From Cladocopium goreaui (Eukaryota; Sar; Dinophyceae; Suessiales; Symbiodiniaceae), in contig CAMXCT020000497.1 of assembly GCA_947184155.2 (NCBI GenBank), positions 1-64,000 on the forward strand: 64,000 nt of DNA, written 5' to 3'. This document shows positions 32,480-43,816 of this stretch, in pieces. The position numbers and the translations under genes are program-made. Below the pieces are notes generated by a model. The model was given only the letters and a program-made list of their open reading frames with translations. It was not told the DNA's origin and ran no database searches. The stretch's first letter is position 1; each line of letters starts with the position of its first letter.

Positions 32480-32990
32480 TCGCCTATATATATATATATA
32501 TATATATATATTGTACAAGGCAGCGTTCTGCATACATCTGTATTTATACATATATATATACATATGTATATGTGTGTGTGCACCTTTTCTTACTTCTTAA
32601 TGCAGACGTGTATGTGTGTATATGTATATTTGTATATAATGAATGTATTGTATATAATGTATGTATATATGCATGCACACACACACACACACTTCATCAC
32701 ATTTGGATAAATTTTGGCATATACAGATCAGAAGTACCCATATCATTTGATATAAGACCATGGCGATGCAATGGTGATAAAAGTTTCAAAGGATAACACA
32801 AGGGGGATATATATATATATACATATATTTATATACATATATATATATACACAAATATATTTACATACGTATATATACATACGCATATATACATACGCAT
32901 ATATATATACATATTATATATATATATATATACATGTATTATATATATACTAGTGTATATGTATATATATATTGAAATGTGCAAGTGCCT
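32480..32990. repeat. TA / TATG / CA microsatellites
   Basis: Blocks at 32.49-32.52, 32.55-32.58, 32.62-32.69 and 32.81-32.97 kb with short unique spacers. Confidence 0.9.
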
Positions 32991-33359
32991 CCGTAAGGGG
33001 TGTCATGGATATTGATATTATACATGATTTAATCTATGATATACGAATTGGATGTGAATCTGGGTGATAACGATCTCCTTGCTCCGTCACTGTACTGTAG
33101 ATGATTCAACTTGAATCATCCCAAATTGGTGTATTTCAGTGATGTCAGGTTAGGTGAATGGCTGTAATTGACCCATATACCACCCATACATATTATCCGG
33201 ATGAATCACAATGGACTCACTGACAACACTGGAATGATGCTTCGATTGCCGTGAATCATCCCCACATGGCATTTGAGAACAGCTGGTGAATTCTTATAAT
33301 TCAGCCAAATGGTTTTTTTGGCAAAAAACATTGTGATTTTGTGAAAAATGAGTAGTCTG

Positions 33360-33485
33360 CTTTCAAACAAAGTGGTGAGTTTGTGGAAATTATGGAATAT
33401 TTCACCTCCAAAAATGGTTGATGTTGTGGAATTTATGGAATATTTCACCCCCAAAAATGGTTGATGTCTCCCAAAAATGGTGATG
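33360..33485. repeat. CCAAAAATGGTTGATGTTGTGGA tandem-like repeat
   Basis: Three to four diverged copies of a roughly 40 bp unit (GGAATATTTCACC, CCAAAAATGGTTGATG). Confidence 0.6.
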
Positions 33486-33532
33486 TTGTGGAAAATGAAG
33501 AGGAATGTGTGCATTGCTGGGAAGCACCCAAC

Positions 33533-33588
33533 CTTGGAGCGTTTGGCGTAGGCCCACAACATCTCTGAACTTGAGGACAGCGGGCTCG
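33533..33588 (-). CDS. Candidate minus-strand exon
   Basis: A GC-rich island between …tttgtgcag and GTTGGG. Two frames are plausible; one reads SSSSEMLWAYAKRSK, which resembles helical-repeat (OPR-like) 'LWAYAK' segments. The other reads EPAVLKFRDVVGLRQTLQ. Strand is supported by the splice motifs; the frame is not resolved. Confidence 0.3.
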
Positions 33589-34050
33589 CTGCACAAATCC
33601 AGCCACAAGGTGGTGCCCAGTTTATAAGCCATATTTGTTTGAATCTATATAGATATACCTACCATAAATATCCATAAATCCATATATATATATATTCATT
33701 ATACGAATATATATATATATATATATATATTCATTTGAATATATATATATAAATAAGTATTTAAGGGCTGCCGCCCCTGCCGCCGACCCCGGAAAAGAAT
33801 GTGAAGAAGCTGGGGAAGGCCAGAGACTTCGGACAAAGTGACATAGTCGGTGGATTACCAAGGTCACAAGATTGACCTAAATATTCTTCAGTATTTCATA
33901 AGGTATATTTAATATTTTTGAATGCAATATATTTGACAAGATATTTTGATATAGTAAGAACACCCACCCACCAAACCCCTTCACCCCCCTGAGCAGTTCC
34001 TCGACGACTTCAACCAGAGTCTGGGTCTTGAGCTCGTGAATTACTGTCCC

Positions 34051-37000
34051 CTGCAGCTCTTGTTTGGTGGCTCCAAGCTGCAAGCATCAGGCCTCCAGAA
34101 CGGACCCTTCGCCACAGCAAAACAGCACCTAATTGCGTGCCGAAACCGTGCTCAAACTTATCCACACAAACTGCTTAACGTCCCTTGTGAATTCCTAGAA
34201 AAAATATATTTTTCTGTCTCCTGCAGCTGTTGTGTGGTGGCTCCAAGCTGCAAGCATCAGGCTTCCAGAAGGAACCCTTCGCCACAGCAAAACAGCACCT
34301 AATTGCGTGCCGAAACCGTGCTCAAACTTACCCACAAAAACTGCCTAACGCCCCTTCTGAATTCCTTGAACAAATATCTCTTTTTTATTTCATTTGTTTC
34401 CTGCAGCTGTTGTCTGGTGGCTCCAAACTGCAAGCATCAGGCTTCCAGAATGGACCCTTCGCCACAGCAAAACAGCACCTAATTTCGTGCCGAAACCGTG
34501 CTCAAACTTATCCACAAAAACTGCCTAACGTCCCTTCTGAATTCCTAGAAAAAATGTCTGTCTTTTTCTGTCTCCTGCAGCTCTTGTTTGGTGGCTGCAA
34601 GTTGCAAGCATCAGCCCTCCAGAACGGACCCTTCGCCACAGCAAAACAGCACCTAATTGCGTGCCGAAACCGTGCTCAAACTTATCCACAAAAACTGCCT
34701 AACGTCCCTTCTGAATTCCTAGAAAAAATGTCGACTTTTTCTGTCTCCTGCAGCTCTTGTTTGGTGGCTGCAAGTTGCATGCAAGCATCAGGCCTCCAGA
34801 ACGAACCCTTCGCCACAGCAAAACAGCACCTAATTGCGTGCCGAAACCGTGCTCAAACTTATCCACAAAAACTGCCTAACGCCCCTTCTCAATTCCTGGA
34901 AAAAATCTATCTTTTTTTGTTTTTTTGTTTCCTGCAGCTGTTGTCTGGTAGCTCCAAGCTGCAATCATCAGCCCTCCAGAACGAACCCTTTGCCACAGCA
35001 AAACAGCACCTAATTGCGTGCCGAAACCGTGCTCAAACTTATCCACAAAAACTGCCTAACGCCCCTTCTGAATTCCTAGAAAAAATTTCTCTTTTTTATT
35101 TTATTTGTTTCCTGCAGCTGTTGTTTGGTGGCTCCAAGCTGCAAGCATCAGGCTTCCAGAAGGACCCTTCGCCACAGCAAAACAGCACCTAATTGCGTGC
35201 CGAAACCGTGCTCAAACTTATCCACAAAAACTGCCTAACGTCCCTTCTGAATTCCTAGAAAAAATGTCTGTCTTTTTCTGTCTCCTGCAGCTCTTGTTTG
35301 GTGGCTGCCAAGCTGCAAGCATCAGCCCTCCAGAACGGACCCTTCGCCACAGCAAAACAGCACCTAATTGCGTGCCGAAACCGTGCTCAAACTTATCCAC
35401 AAAAACTGCCTAACGTCCCTTCTGAATTCCTAGAAAAAATGTCGACTTTTTCTGTCTCCTGCAGCTCTTGATTGGTGGCTGCAAGTTGCATGCAAGCATC
35501 AGCCCTCCAGAACGAACCCTTCGCCACAGCAAAACAGCACCTAATTGCGTGCCGAAACCGTGCTCAAACTTATCCACAAAAACTGCCTAACGCCCCTTCT
35601 CAATTCCTGGAAAAAATCTATCTTTTTTTGTTTTTTTGTTTCCTGCAGCTGTTGTCTGGTAGCTCCAAGCTGCAATCATCAGCCCTCCAGAACGAACCCT
35701 TTGCCACAGCAAAACAGCACCTAATTGCGTGCCGAAACCGTGCTCAAACTTATCCACAAAAACTGCCTAACGCCCCTTCTGAATTCCTAGAAAAAATTTC
35801 TTTTTCTGTCTCCTGCAGCTGTTGTTTGGTGGCTCCAAGCTGCAAACATCAGGCTTCCAGAAGGAACCTTTCGCCACAGCAAAACAGCACCTAATTGCGT
35901 GCCGAAACCGTGCTCAAACTTATCCACAAAAACTGCCTAACGCCCCTTCTGAATTCCTAGAAAAAATGTCTGTCTTTTTCTGTCTCCTGCAGCTTTTGTT
36001 TGGTGGCGCCAAGCTGCAAGCATCAGTCCTCCAGAACGGACCCTTCGCCACAGCAAAACAGCACCTAATTGCGTGCCGAAACCGTGCTCAAATTTATCCA
36101 GACAAATTGCCTAACGATGCCTAACGTCCCTTCTGAATTCCTAGAGAAAATCTGTTTTTCTGTCTCCTGCAGCTGCTGTTTGGTGGCTCCAAGCTGCAAG
36201 CATCAGCCCTCCAGAACGGACCCTTCGCCACAGCAAAACAGCACCTAATTGCGTGCCGAAACCGTGCTCAAACTTATCCACAAAAACTGCCTAACGTCGC
36301 TTCTGAATTCCTAGAAAAAATTCTCTTTTCTGTCTCCTGCAGCTGTTGTTTGGTGGCTCCAAGCTGCAAGCATCAGGCTTCCAGAACGGACCCTTCGCCA
36401 CAGCAAAACAGCACCTAATTGTGTGCCGAAACCGTGCTCAAACTTACCCACAAAAACTGCCTAACGCCCCTTCTGAATTCCTAGAACAAAATTCTTTTTC
36501 TGTCTCCTGCAGCTGTTGTTTGGTGGCTCCAAGCTGCAAGCATCAGGCTTCCAGAAGGAACCCTTCGCCACAGCAAAACAGCACCTAATTGCGTGCCGAA
36601 ACCGTGCTCAAACTTACCCACAAAAACTGCCTAACGCCCCTTGTGAATTCCTAGAAAAAATCTATCTTTTTTTGTTTTTTAGTTTCCTGCAGCTGTTGTC
36701 TGGTAGCTCCAAACTGCAAGCATCAGGCTTCCAGAAGGGGCCCTTCGCCACAGCAAAACAGCACCTAATTGCGTGCCGAAACCGTGCTCAAACTTACCCA
36801 CAATAATGACCCTTCGCCACAGCAAAACAGCACCTAATTGCGTGCCGAAACCGTGCTCAAACTTACCCACAAAAACTGCCTAACGCCCCTTCTGAATTCC
36901 TAGAAACATCTTTTTTTCTGTCTCCTGCAGCTGTTGTTTGGTGGCTCCAAGCTGCAAGCATCAGGCTTCCAGAAGGAACCCTTTGCCACAGCAAAACAGC

Positions 37001-37445
37001 ACCTAATTGCGTGCCGAAACCGTGCTCAAACTTACCCACAAAAACTGCCTAACGCCCCTTCTGAATTCCTAGAAAAAATTTCTCTTTTTTATTTTATTTG
37101 TTTCCTGCAGCTGTTGTCTGGTGGCTCCAAACTGCAAGCATCAGGCTTCCAGAAGGAACCCTTCGCCACAGCAAAACAGAACCTAATTGTGTGCTGAAAC
37201 CGTGCTCAAACTTACCCACAAAAACTGCCTAACGTCCCTTCTGAATGCCTAGAAAAAATCTCTCTTTATTTGTCTCCTGCAGCTCTTGTTTGGTAGCTCC
37301 AAGCTGCAAGCATCAGGCTTCCAGAAGGGACCCTTCGCCACAGCAAAACAGCACCTAATTGCGTCCCGAAACCGTGCTCAAACTTACCCACAAAAACTGC
37401 CTAACGCCCCTTCTGAATTCCTAGAAAAAATATCTCTTTTTTTGT
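34051..37445 (+). repeat. Tandem array of ~20 coding-like 170-184 bp units (left)
   Basis: CTGCAG anchors fall at 34051, 34221, 34401, 34575, 34748, 34932, 35112, 35285, 35459, 35643, 35813, 35987, 36167, 36337, 36507, 36687, 36925, 37105 and 37277. Each unit encodes LQASGFQKEPFATAKQHLIA and CRNRAQTYPQKLPNAPSEFL with conservative variants, then ends in a T-rich tract and CTGTCTCCTGCAG, which looks like a 3' splice site. The longest frame crosses six units (320 codons). A 173 bp and a 184 bp unit compensate each other in frame, but other units carry frame breaks, and a truncated extra copy lies near 36.81-36.87 kb. Homogenised repeat with fossil or latent coding sense; no protein product is claimed. 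Confidence 0.85.
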
Positions 37446-38600
37446 GCATCAGGCTTCGACTGGCTGCCTGCTACCTGCTTCTTGACTGCTGGCCCTGCTG
37501 GCTACTCGCTGCTGCTGGCTGCTACCTAGAGAATCCCAAATGCTAGGGAATCTCTTCGGGAATCCTAGACTACAAAAACGCGGGCCCCGGACTGCGAAAC
37601 ATCATATTGCTGCTGCTGCCTGCCTGCTGCTTACCCTTATAAGTACAAGCTGCATGGCTTTGTGACTGCCTGCTGCTGCCTACTGCTGCCTGCTGCTGCC
37701 TGCTGCTGCTGCTGTTGCAAGCTTCCAAATGGTCGGCGGAAAATGTCTTATTCCCTGGCGCGCTCCCCCTTGCGTCGGCCGGGGTCAACATGGCACACGG
37801 GTCTGCAACGCATGTCATGTGGCCACAGTCCAAGCTGCCATCCGCAAGCGTGCCGCAGCGTTGAATGCAGAACCCCAAAAAGGGCCTAACGTCACTTCTG
37901 AAACCCTACTATAAAATTGAAACTTTGCCGCTGCCTGCCGCTGCCTGCTGCTGCCTGCTGCCTGCTGCTGCCTGCTGCTGCCTGCTGCTGCCTGCTCCTG
38001 CCTGCTCCTGCCTGCTGCTGGCTGCTGCTGGCTGCTGCCTGCTGCTGCCTGCTGCTGCCTGCTGCTGCCTGCTGCTGCCTGCTGCCGCATGCTGCTGGCA
38101 GAAGCTGCTTGCTGCCTGTTGCTGCCTGCTGCTGGTGCTGCTACTGGTGGCTGCTCCTGCTGCTGCTGTGGTGCTGCTGTGGTGCTGCTGCAATCAAACA
38201 GCCTCCAAAGCAAGAAACAAACAGCCAGACACCCTTTTCGAAACACATCCGAAAGAGCAAAAACGTAGCAATGGAACCCCAAAAAAGGGCCTAACGTCAC
38301 TTCTGAAACCCTACTATAAAATTGAAACTTTGCCGCTCCTGCTGCTGCCTGCTGCTGCCTGCTCCTGCCTGCTGCTGGCTGCTGCTGGATGGGAAAACAC
38401 CATGGCAGTGAAGGACGGAGAAAACCCAAAATTGCACCCCATAAATGCCTAACGAAAACGCATAGAAAATGATGATTTTGGTTGCTTTTTCCTCTTGCTG
38501 CTGCTATGAATTTTGGCTACCTTTTCCTCCTGCTGCTGCAGAGGCTTTTGCTGCTGCTGCTGGTCCCCGACCCGTTGTTGTATTTCTTGTTGTCCACAAC
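37446..38600. repeat. CTG/CCTG-rich low-complexity centre of the inverted repeat
   Basis: (CTGCTGC)n blocks at 37.60-37.72, 37.92-38.19, 38.33-38.39 and 38.49-38.56 kb. They are separated by near-duplicate unique stretches (AACGTCACTTCTGAAACCCT occurs at about 37.89 and 38.29 kb). Open frames of poly-Ala/Cys/Leu or Gln/Ser are artefacts. Confidence 0.85.
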
Positions 38601-38644
38601 CTCTCTTCCCTGACGCGCTCCCCCTTGCGGTCGGCCGGGGTCGG

Positions 38645-39405
38645 CGGATTTTTTTCTAGGAATTCAGAAGGGGCGTTAGGCAGTTTTTGTGGGTAAGTTT
38701 GAGCACGGTTTCGGCACGCAATTAGGTGCTGTTTTGCTGTGGCGAAGGGTTCCTTCTGGAAGCCTGATGCTTGCAGCTTGGAGCCACCAAACAACAGCTG
38801 CAGGAGACAGAAAAAGAGATTTTTTCTAGGAATTCAGAAGGGGCGTTAGGCAGTTTTTGTGGGTAAGTTTGAGCACGGTTTCGGCACGCAATTAGGTGCT
38901 GTTTTGCTGTGGCGAAGGGTCCGTTCTGGAGGGCTGATGCTTGCAACTTGCAGCCACCAAACAAGAGCTGCAGGAGACAGAAAAAGACAGACATTTTTTC
39001 TAGGACTTCAGAAGGGACGTTAGGCAGTTTTTGTGGATAAGTTTGAGCACGGTTTCGGCACGCAATTAGGTGGTGTTTAAAATTGCCACAACTTCCAAAG
39101 CACACCTAAGTAAGTTTGAGCACGGTTTCGGCACGCAATTAGGTGCTGTTTTGCTGTGGCGAAAGGTCCGATCTGGATGGCTGATGCTTGCAGCTTGGAG
39201 CCACCAAACAACAGCTGTAGGAGACAGAAAAAGATATTTTTTCTAGGAATTCACAAGGGACGTTAAGCAGTTTGTGTAGATAAGTTTGAGCACGGTTTCG
39301 GCACGCAATTAGGTGCTGTTTTGCTGTGGCGAAGGGTCCGTTCTGGAGGCCTGATGCTTGCAGCTTGGAGCCACCAAACAAGAGCTGCAGGGGACAGTAA
39401 TTCAC
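38645..39405 (-). repeat. Inverted array of 4-5 units (right)
   Basis: The same units as the left array but reverse-complemented, with CTGCAG anchors near 38798, 38968, 39213 (mutated) and 39385. One unit at 39.00-39.11 kb is interrupted by about 45 bp of foreign sequence (GTTTAAAATTGCCACAACTT). Confidence 0.85.
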
Positions 39406-39682
39406 GAGCTCAAGACCCAGACTCTGGTTGAAGTCGTCGAGGAACTGCTCAGGGGGGTGAAGGGGTTTGGTGGGTGGGTGTTCTTACTATATCAAAATAT
39501 CTTGTCAAATATATTGCATTCAAAAATATTAAATATACCTTATGAAATACTGAAGAATATTTAGGTCAATCTTGTGACCTTGGTAATCCACCGACTATGT
39601 CACTTTGTCCGAAGTCTCTGGCCTTCCCCAGCTTCTTCACATTCTTTTCCGGGGTCGGCGGCAGGGGCGGCAGCCCTTAAAT

Positions 39683-39830
39683 CCGGCGACGCCGTCCGGT
39701 GGTGGTGGCTAAGCATAGCTTTAGCTACCCGGGGGCGCGCCCCTGCCGCCGACCCTCCGCCGACCACCTGGCGACCCTCCCCTAAAATCCTTCAGCCTGG
39801 TGGGGTTTTCACGTTTTTGGGGGTTCGGGG
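39683..39830. other. GC-rich flank of the inverted-repeat element
   Basis: CGGCGACGCCGTCCGGTGGT and a second copy of CCCCTGCCGCCGACCC just outside the right arm. CGGCGTCGCCGG at 40.67 kb is inverted relative to the former, hinting that a larger element may end near 40.7 kb. Confidence 0.4.
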
Positions 39831-39959
39831 TGGGAAAAAAGGGGTCTGGGGTGGACAAAAAGAGGGTGAAATTTCAAGATGCGTTTTGGAAGTCCTAAAA
39901 TCGGAAAAAAAATGCCGTTTTGACACATTTTTCGGACGATTTTTCGCTTTTCGGAAGTC

Positions 39960-40515
39960 ACAAAATGCTGTAAATTACAACATTTTTGCGTTTTAACGTC
40001 GTTGGCGGGAGCCATGCACAAACGCAGAAAATGCTGTAAATACTAGTACTTTTTGGACCCGAGATGCACAAAACACTGCAAATACCAGTGTTTTTGAAAG
40101 CCAAGCAAAAAAACACTGTAAATTACAGCATTTTTGGCGGGTTGATCGCAAAAAATGTTGGTATTTACAATGTTTCTGCAATTTCAAGCAAACGTGGAAG
40201 GCACGAAACACTGTAAATAGCGGTGTTTTGGCAACTTTTGGACGCCGAAACGCTGGTATTTACGCAGTTTTTTGCTTGTGACGGGTCCACTCCCCTGTAA
40301 ATTACAGCATTTTTTGCACTTTTTGAACCGATTTTTTGTCTTGCTGCATGCAACAAACGCTGGTATTTGCACGTTTTTCAAAAAATCGAAGATCGTGATG
40401 TGAACGAAACTCTGTAAATAAGAATGTTTTAGCCACTTTCGGGGACTAAAACTGTTGTGTTTACACGGGCTCTTGCCATCTCAAAGCGCAAAATGCTGTA
40501 AATTACAACACTTTG
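39960..40515. repeat. Cluster of ~12 TGTAAATTACA-type hairpins
   Basis: Recurring palindromic words such as AAAATGCTGTAAATTACAAC, AACACTGTAAATTACAGCAT and CGCTGGTATTTACGCAG occur at intervals of about 35-70 bp in both orientations, with unrelated T/A-rich spacers. Each has a central AAATT or AAATA flanked by complementary CTGTA/TACAG and often AAAAC…GTTTT. Diverged but unmistakably repeated. Confidence 0.75.
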
Positions 40516-40524
40516 TGCGCATAG

Positions 40525-40605
40525 GCATAGGCCAACATAGCCTCAAGATGGGCCAACATAGCCCCAAGCTGGGCCAACATAGCCCCAAGATAGGCCGCCG
40601 ACCCT
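40525..40605. repeat. GGCCAACATAGCCCCAAG tandem repeat
   Basis: Three to four copies of a 21-23 bp unit (GGGCCAACATAGCCCCAAG). The vocabulary is similar to 24.5 kb and 55.5-56.5 kb. Confidence 0.8.
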
Positions 40606-40932
40606 CAGCATGTCATGTTCGCAAGTTCAGATGACATCCCCCTCTCTCTTTCCCTCCCCCGACCCCTACCGGCGTCGCCGGTGTGCGAAGCTCTACAATA
40701 TATAGTGAATAATTCCTATCTAAAACCCATCCAACTTGTTGTTTTTTTTCCAAACTGCTAGGCATCATTTTATTAAATGTTTGATGGCAAAGAAAGCACA
40801 ATTTGAAGATTAAATCGCTATAAATCTCCATGAAAAAAATGCGGTGATGGGTCAAAGTCAAAACACCTTGTACCCAAAATAACACCCAAAATTTCGCCCT
40901 TTTGATGGATCTTGGGGATCTTCATCCCTTAC

Positions 40933-43638
40933 CAATCGCCCCAGTCGCCTCCGAGGACATCATGGCCAGCTGCTGCTCCAAATCCTCGTTACGGCCCCGT
41001 AGCTCCTGGCCTCGTGCCTGGAGAATTTGCAGCTGCTCCTGACGATGTTGGGGTCCATGGGAAACCTGGATATGGGATGGTTGCAACATCTAAATATGAA
41101 CTGTATAATTACTATATATATATACTGTTTAAAAAACCAGTTAATATTTGAATATCTATAATTGACCGTGTAATTCTGTTTTGGCCTAAAAAAACATCTT
41201 AACCACTCTGGCCATTGATGACCAACTGGCTTCCTCGGGTGCTTGGCCGATCAACTCTTCATCTGCTTCGCGCTTCTGACGTGCCCTCTGCACTTCTGCT
41301 TCCACCAGCCGTGCATGGGAGGTCGATTCCTTAGCGCTACGACGTGACGTGACATGAAAACGTGTGTGAACAACAAGGAGTGAGAAAAAATGGACAGATT
41401 GACAGATTGGAGGAAACATATGAAAAAACATGGTTCTTACATATTTTATAAACCATATTAATATATATATATATATACATATACATGGAACCATTCTGGA
41501 ACCATTCTGGAACCATGTATACATATATAACCATAAATACTGTATGATACAGTATATATATATATATACTGGTTTTCTGAAGTTTTCTGTCAATCCATTC
41601 TCTGAAACCAAGTCTGGGAGGCATGTGAACCATCAGAAATAGGATCTCAATGGACCCAAAAAGCTTGCCTTATTTAGTATGAGACCACTTGGAGACCATT
41701 TGGGGACCATTTGGCTTCACAGTAAATCAACAACCTGAGATGAGGTCAGTTGGGGATGATTCCCTCAAGCATCATGCACGTCGTGACTTCGGCCAGTATA
41801 AGCAGTCAGGTCGTTTTGCAGCCAGAACCATCCAACTTTGGAAGTTTGAGCCATACCCAGTATACTCTATAGCCATGAAAAGTGAGGACTTGTTCAAACC
41901 ACATGCCAGTTTAGCCTGACGGGGATATAGCCCTGCCTTTATGCTCTCAGGTTTGATGAGGACAAATGCGTTCTGCTCAGTTCGGACTTCACCATCTACT
42001 CAAGCGATACTGCAAACATTGATGTGAGATGATGTGAGTCAAAATCTAAGTCACACCGACCCGCAAATCGATAGCGACTTTCAGTCTTAAGCATCATTAA
42101 GCACCCGAATCTCTGGGTACCCAATTTGATCCACAGCCACATGGATAGTCAAAGCCACATTCAGAGCCTTCGTCACCTCTTTGCGCCTATCCTGTAACTG
42201 GTTCACTTCCTGGGGACAATTGCTGGTCCATCTGGGATCAATGGAGACACCAGATCAATTCTGCATGTTGGTTGATACCCTCTGGTGAACATACAAAAAG
42301 CTATTGAAAATGGTCATTTATAGTGGATTTACCCATGAAAAATAGTGATTTTCCATAGCTATGTTAGTTTACCAGAGGGTACATATTAGATATCCGTTCC
42401 TCCAATGGCTGACCGCAGGTCCCCAACTGTCCTCTTGGTCGTGTTCCAATTCCACCTTCAACGCATCAAGCTGCCCCGCAAGTAGTTTCATCACGTTGGC
42501 CTGCAATGATCCCACCATGTTGCGAGGGAAAAAACTGTGTCACAGTGGAGTGACTCCTGAATGATTCTGAATGCGAGAACTGAATGACCCCTGAGAAGGG
42601 GGTAAATCTACAGTATGGATTTGCCACTATGCGTCTCGCACAAGCATATCCAGGGCCAGATTTCCAGGCTATCAATGGCATGGCTCGGCATCACCGCTTC
42701 TGTGAAATCCAATCTATTGCGTTTTCTTGAGAAACGAATCCATCGCTTTTTGCTGGAGAGTGCTTGCTTTTTCACAAAAAAGTGTACATGGGGTATATCA
42801 TGGTATATTAGTATATCCCACTAATCTCACCGGCTTATAATTATATGGTTATTGCCCACTGGTAATTTAACATCGCTGGTGGGAAAATCACCATCTTTGA
42901 TAGATATATAAATCATCATAAGTCCATCGATTTCAAATGGGTCGTGGCTTCAAAATTGCTATGTTGAACGGCGAGATGGTAATTAATCCATATGATCCAT
43001 ATTAATCACATTATCAATCACTAATAGACATGATATCCTCATTATATCTCCTATCGTGTTGTTCAATTCCCCCAATCATCATGTGTTTTTTTAAATATTA
43101 TATGGAGGTTTCTTAAGTCATGGGGGGTACCCCTAAACCATCATCCATTTTTGGGGGGATTTTCCATGAAATAAACCATCCATAAATTGGGGTATCCCCA
43201 TGACTTAGGAAACCCCCATATCCACTGACTGGGATGCACCCCTCCTCTGAGAACTTGCTGGGATCTGACAACTCCTCCAGCTGTCTTTCCAGTTCCTGAA
43301 GCTCCTGAAACATTGCGAAAAACCACTGTTGCGACACGAAAACCTGGGGCGTTTCTAGGGAAAGAATCATTCATGTTGTGAAAAACTATCAAATTTAGAC
43401 TCAAAAGATCTGAAAATCATCATAGAGTCATTGTTTTTCACTCACGAAGATCATCATTTGCAAGACATCTCAAGTCACTATCATCACTATCATCACTTTC
43501 AAGAAATCGTCCCACTGATTCTGCAGAAACCCGTCCCTCCATGGCTCCATGGTGGAGCTCCTGATCAGCCGTCGATGCAGCTTGCACTGCTTGCACCTCC
43601 TTCTGCTCGCACTGTGCAGAGATGGATCGAAGAGTGGC
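40933..43638 (-). CDS. Coiled-coil exons, downstream part of minus-strand transcription unit
   Basis: Six minus-strand exon candidates with AG acceptors. 43638-43446 encodes ATLRSISAQCEQKEVQAVQA, an acidic tail follows, and the donor is GTGAGT. 43304-43240 encodes ELQELERQLEELSDPSKFSE. 42500-42414 encodes ANVMKLLAGQLDALKVELEH. 42209-42121 encodes EVNQLQDRRKEVTKALNVAL. 41329-41204 encodes ARLVEAEVQRARQKREADEE. 41038-40933 encodes EQLQILQARGQELRGRNEDL, with donor GTAAGG. All are Glu/Gln/Leu-rich helices typical of coiled coil, more GC-rich than the surrounding introns. Same strand and style as the kinesin tail upstream, so probably the same very long gene. Not every junction phase agrees with my boundaries, so some donors are misplaced or exons missing. 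MITE-like elements occupy several introns. Confidence 0.5.
42276..42381. mobile_element. CCCTCTGG-type MITE-like element
   Basis: TA-CCCTCTGGTGAACATACAAA … GCTATGTTAGTTTACCAGAGGG-TA. It lies in the intron between two coiled-coil exons. A more diverged relative lies at about 42.85-42.99 kb. Confidence 0.75.
43115..43215. mobile_element. Fourth-type inverted-repeat element
   Basis: Arms GGTTTCTTAAGTCATGGGGG and CCCCATGACTTAGGAAACC enclose GGATTTTCC. A related copy at 47.32-47.43 kb has GTCCTAAGTCATGGGGGTAC and GTACCCCTATTTTAGGAAAC. Confidence 0.65.
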
Positions 43639-43671
43639 CTGTCGGTTGAAGTTCAACATGGTTCAACCTGG

Positions 43672-43816
43672 TGCCCCTGGGGTTTCACCAATGGCTGGGA
43701 AATCCCTGAACGGAAAAATTGAGGTTTTAAGATGGTTTTAATGATTTTAATGGAAAAAACATGTCAATAAATAACGTGGATTTTCCATAAAGTCAGGTTT
43801 GATTACCAGAGGGTAG
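43672..43816. mobile_element. Second-type inverted-repeat element (degraded)
   Basis: GGTTTCACCAATGGCTGGGA to GTCAGGTTTGATTACCAGAG; the right terminus also carries the CCCTCTGG box. Confidence 0.45.

Larger units (their letters stand above)
33759..39682. mobile_element. 5.9 kb element with large terminal inverted repeats
   Basis: The left arm starts ATTTAAGGGCTGCCGCCCCT at 33759. The right arm is its reverse complement ending at 39682. By direct reading the outer 442 bp of each arm differ at one base, and the similarity then continues at lower identity into the tandem repeat units. The interior holds a left tandem array (34051 to about 37445), a CTG-rich centre and an inverted right array (about 38645-39405). 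Identical short frames (LGATKQELQGTVIHELKTQT) face outward from both arms. No transposase is visible, so it is a non-autonomous element, a foldback element or a palindromic satellite. Clear target-site duplications were not found. It lies in repeat-rich DNA between minus-strand exons. Confidence 0.85.

Noticed and set aside
34230..35192. A 320-codon repeat protein gene
   Set aside because: It is a read-through of six tandem repeat units including their splice-like T tracts; neighbouring units are frameshifted.
37662..38452. Cys/Leu/Ala-rich or Gln/Ser-rich proteins up to 204 codons
   Set aside because: Artefacts of the CTG-rich repeat, open on both strands.
39960..40515. CRISPR or attC-like array
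   Set aside because: Unit spacing and orientation vary, the repeats are degenerate, and no integrase or cas genes are present.
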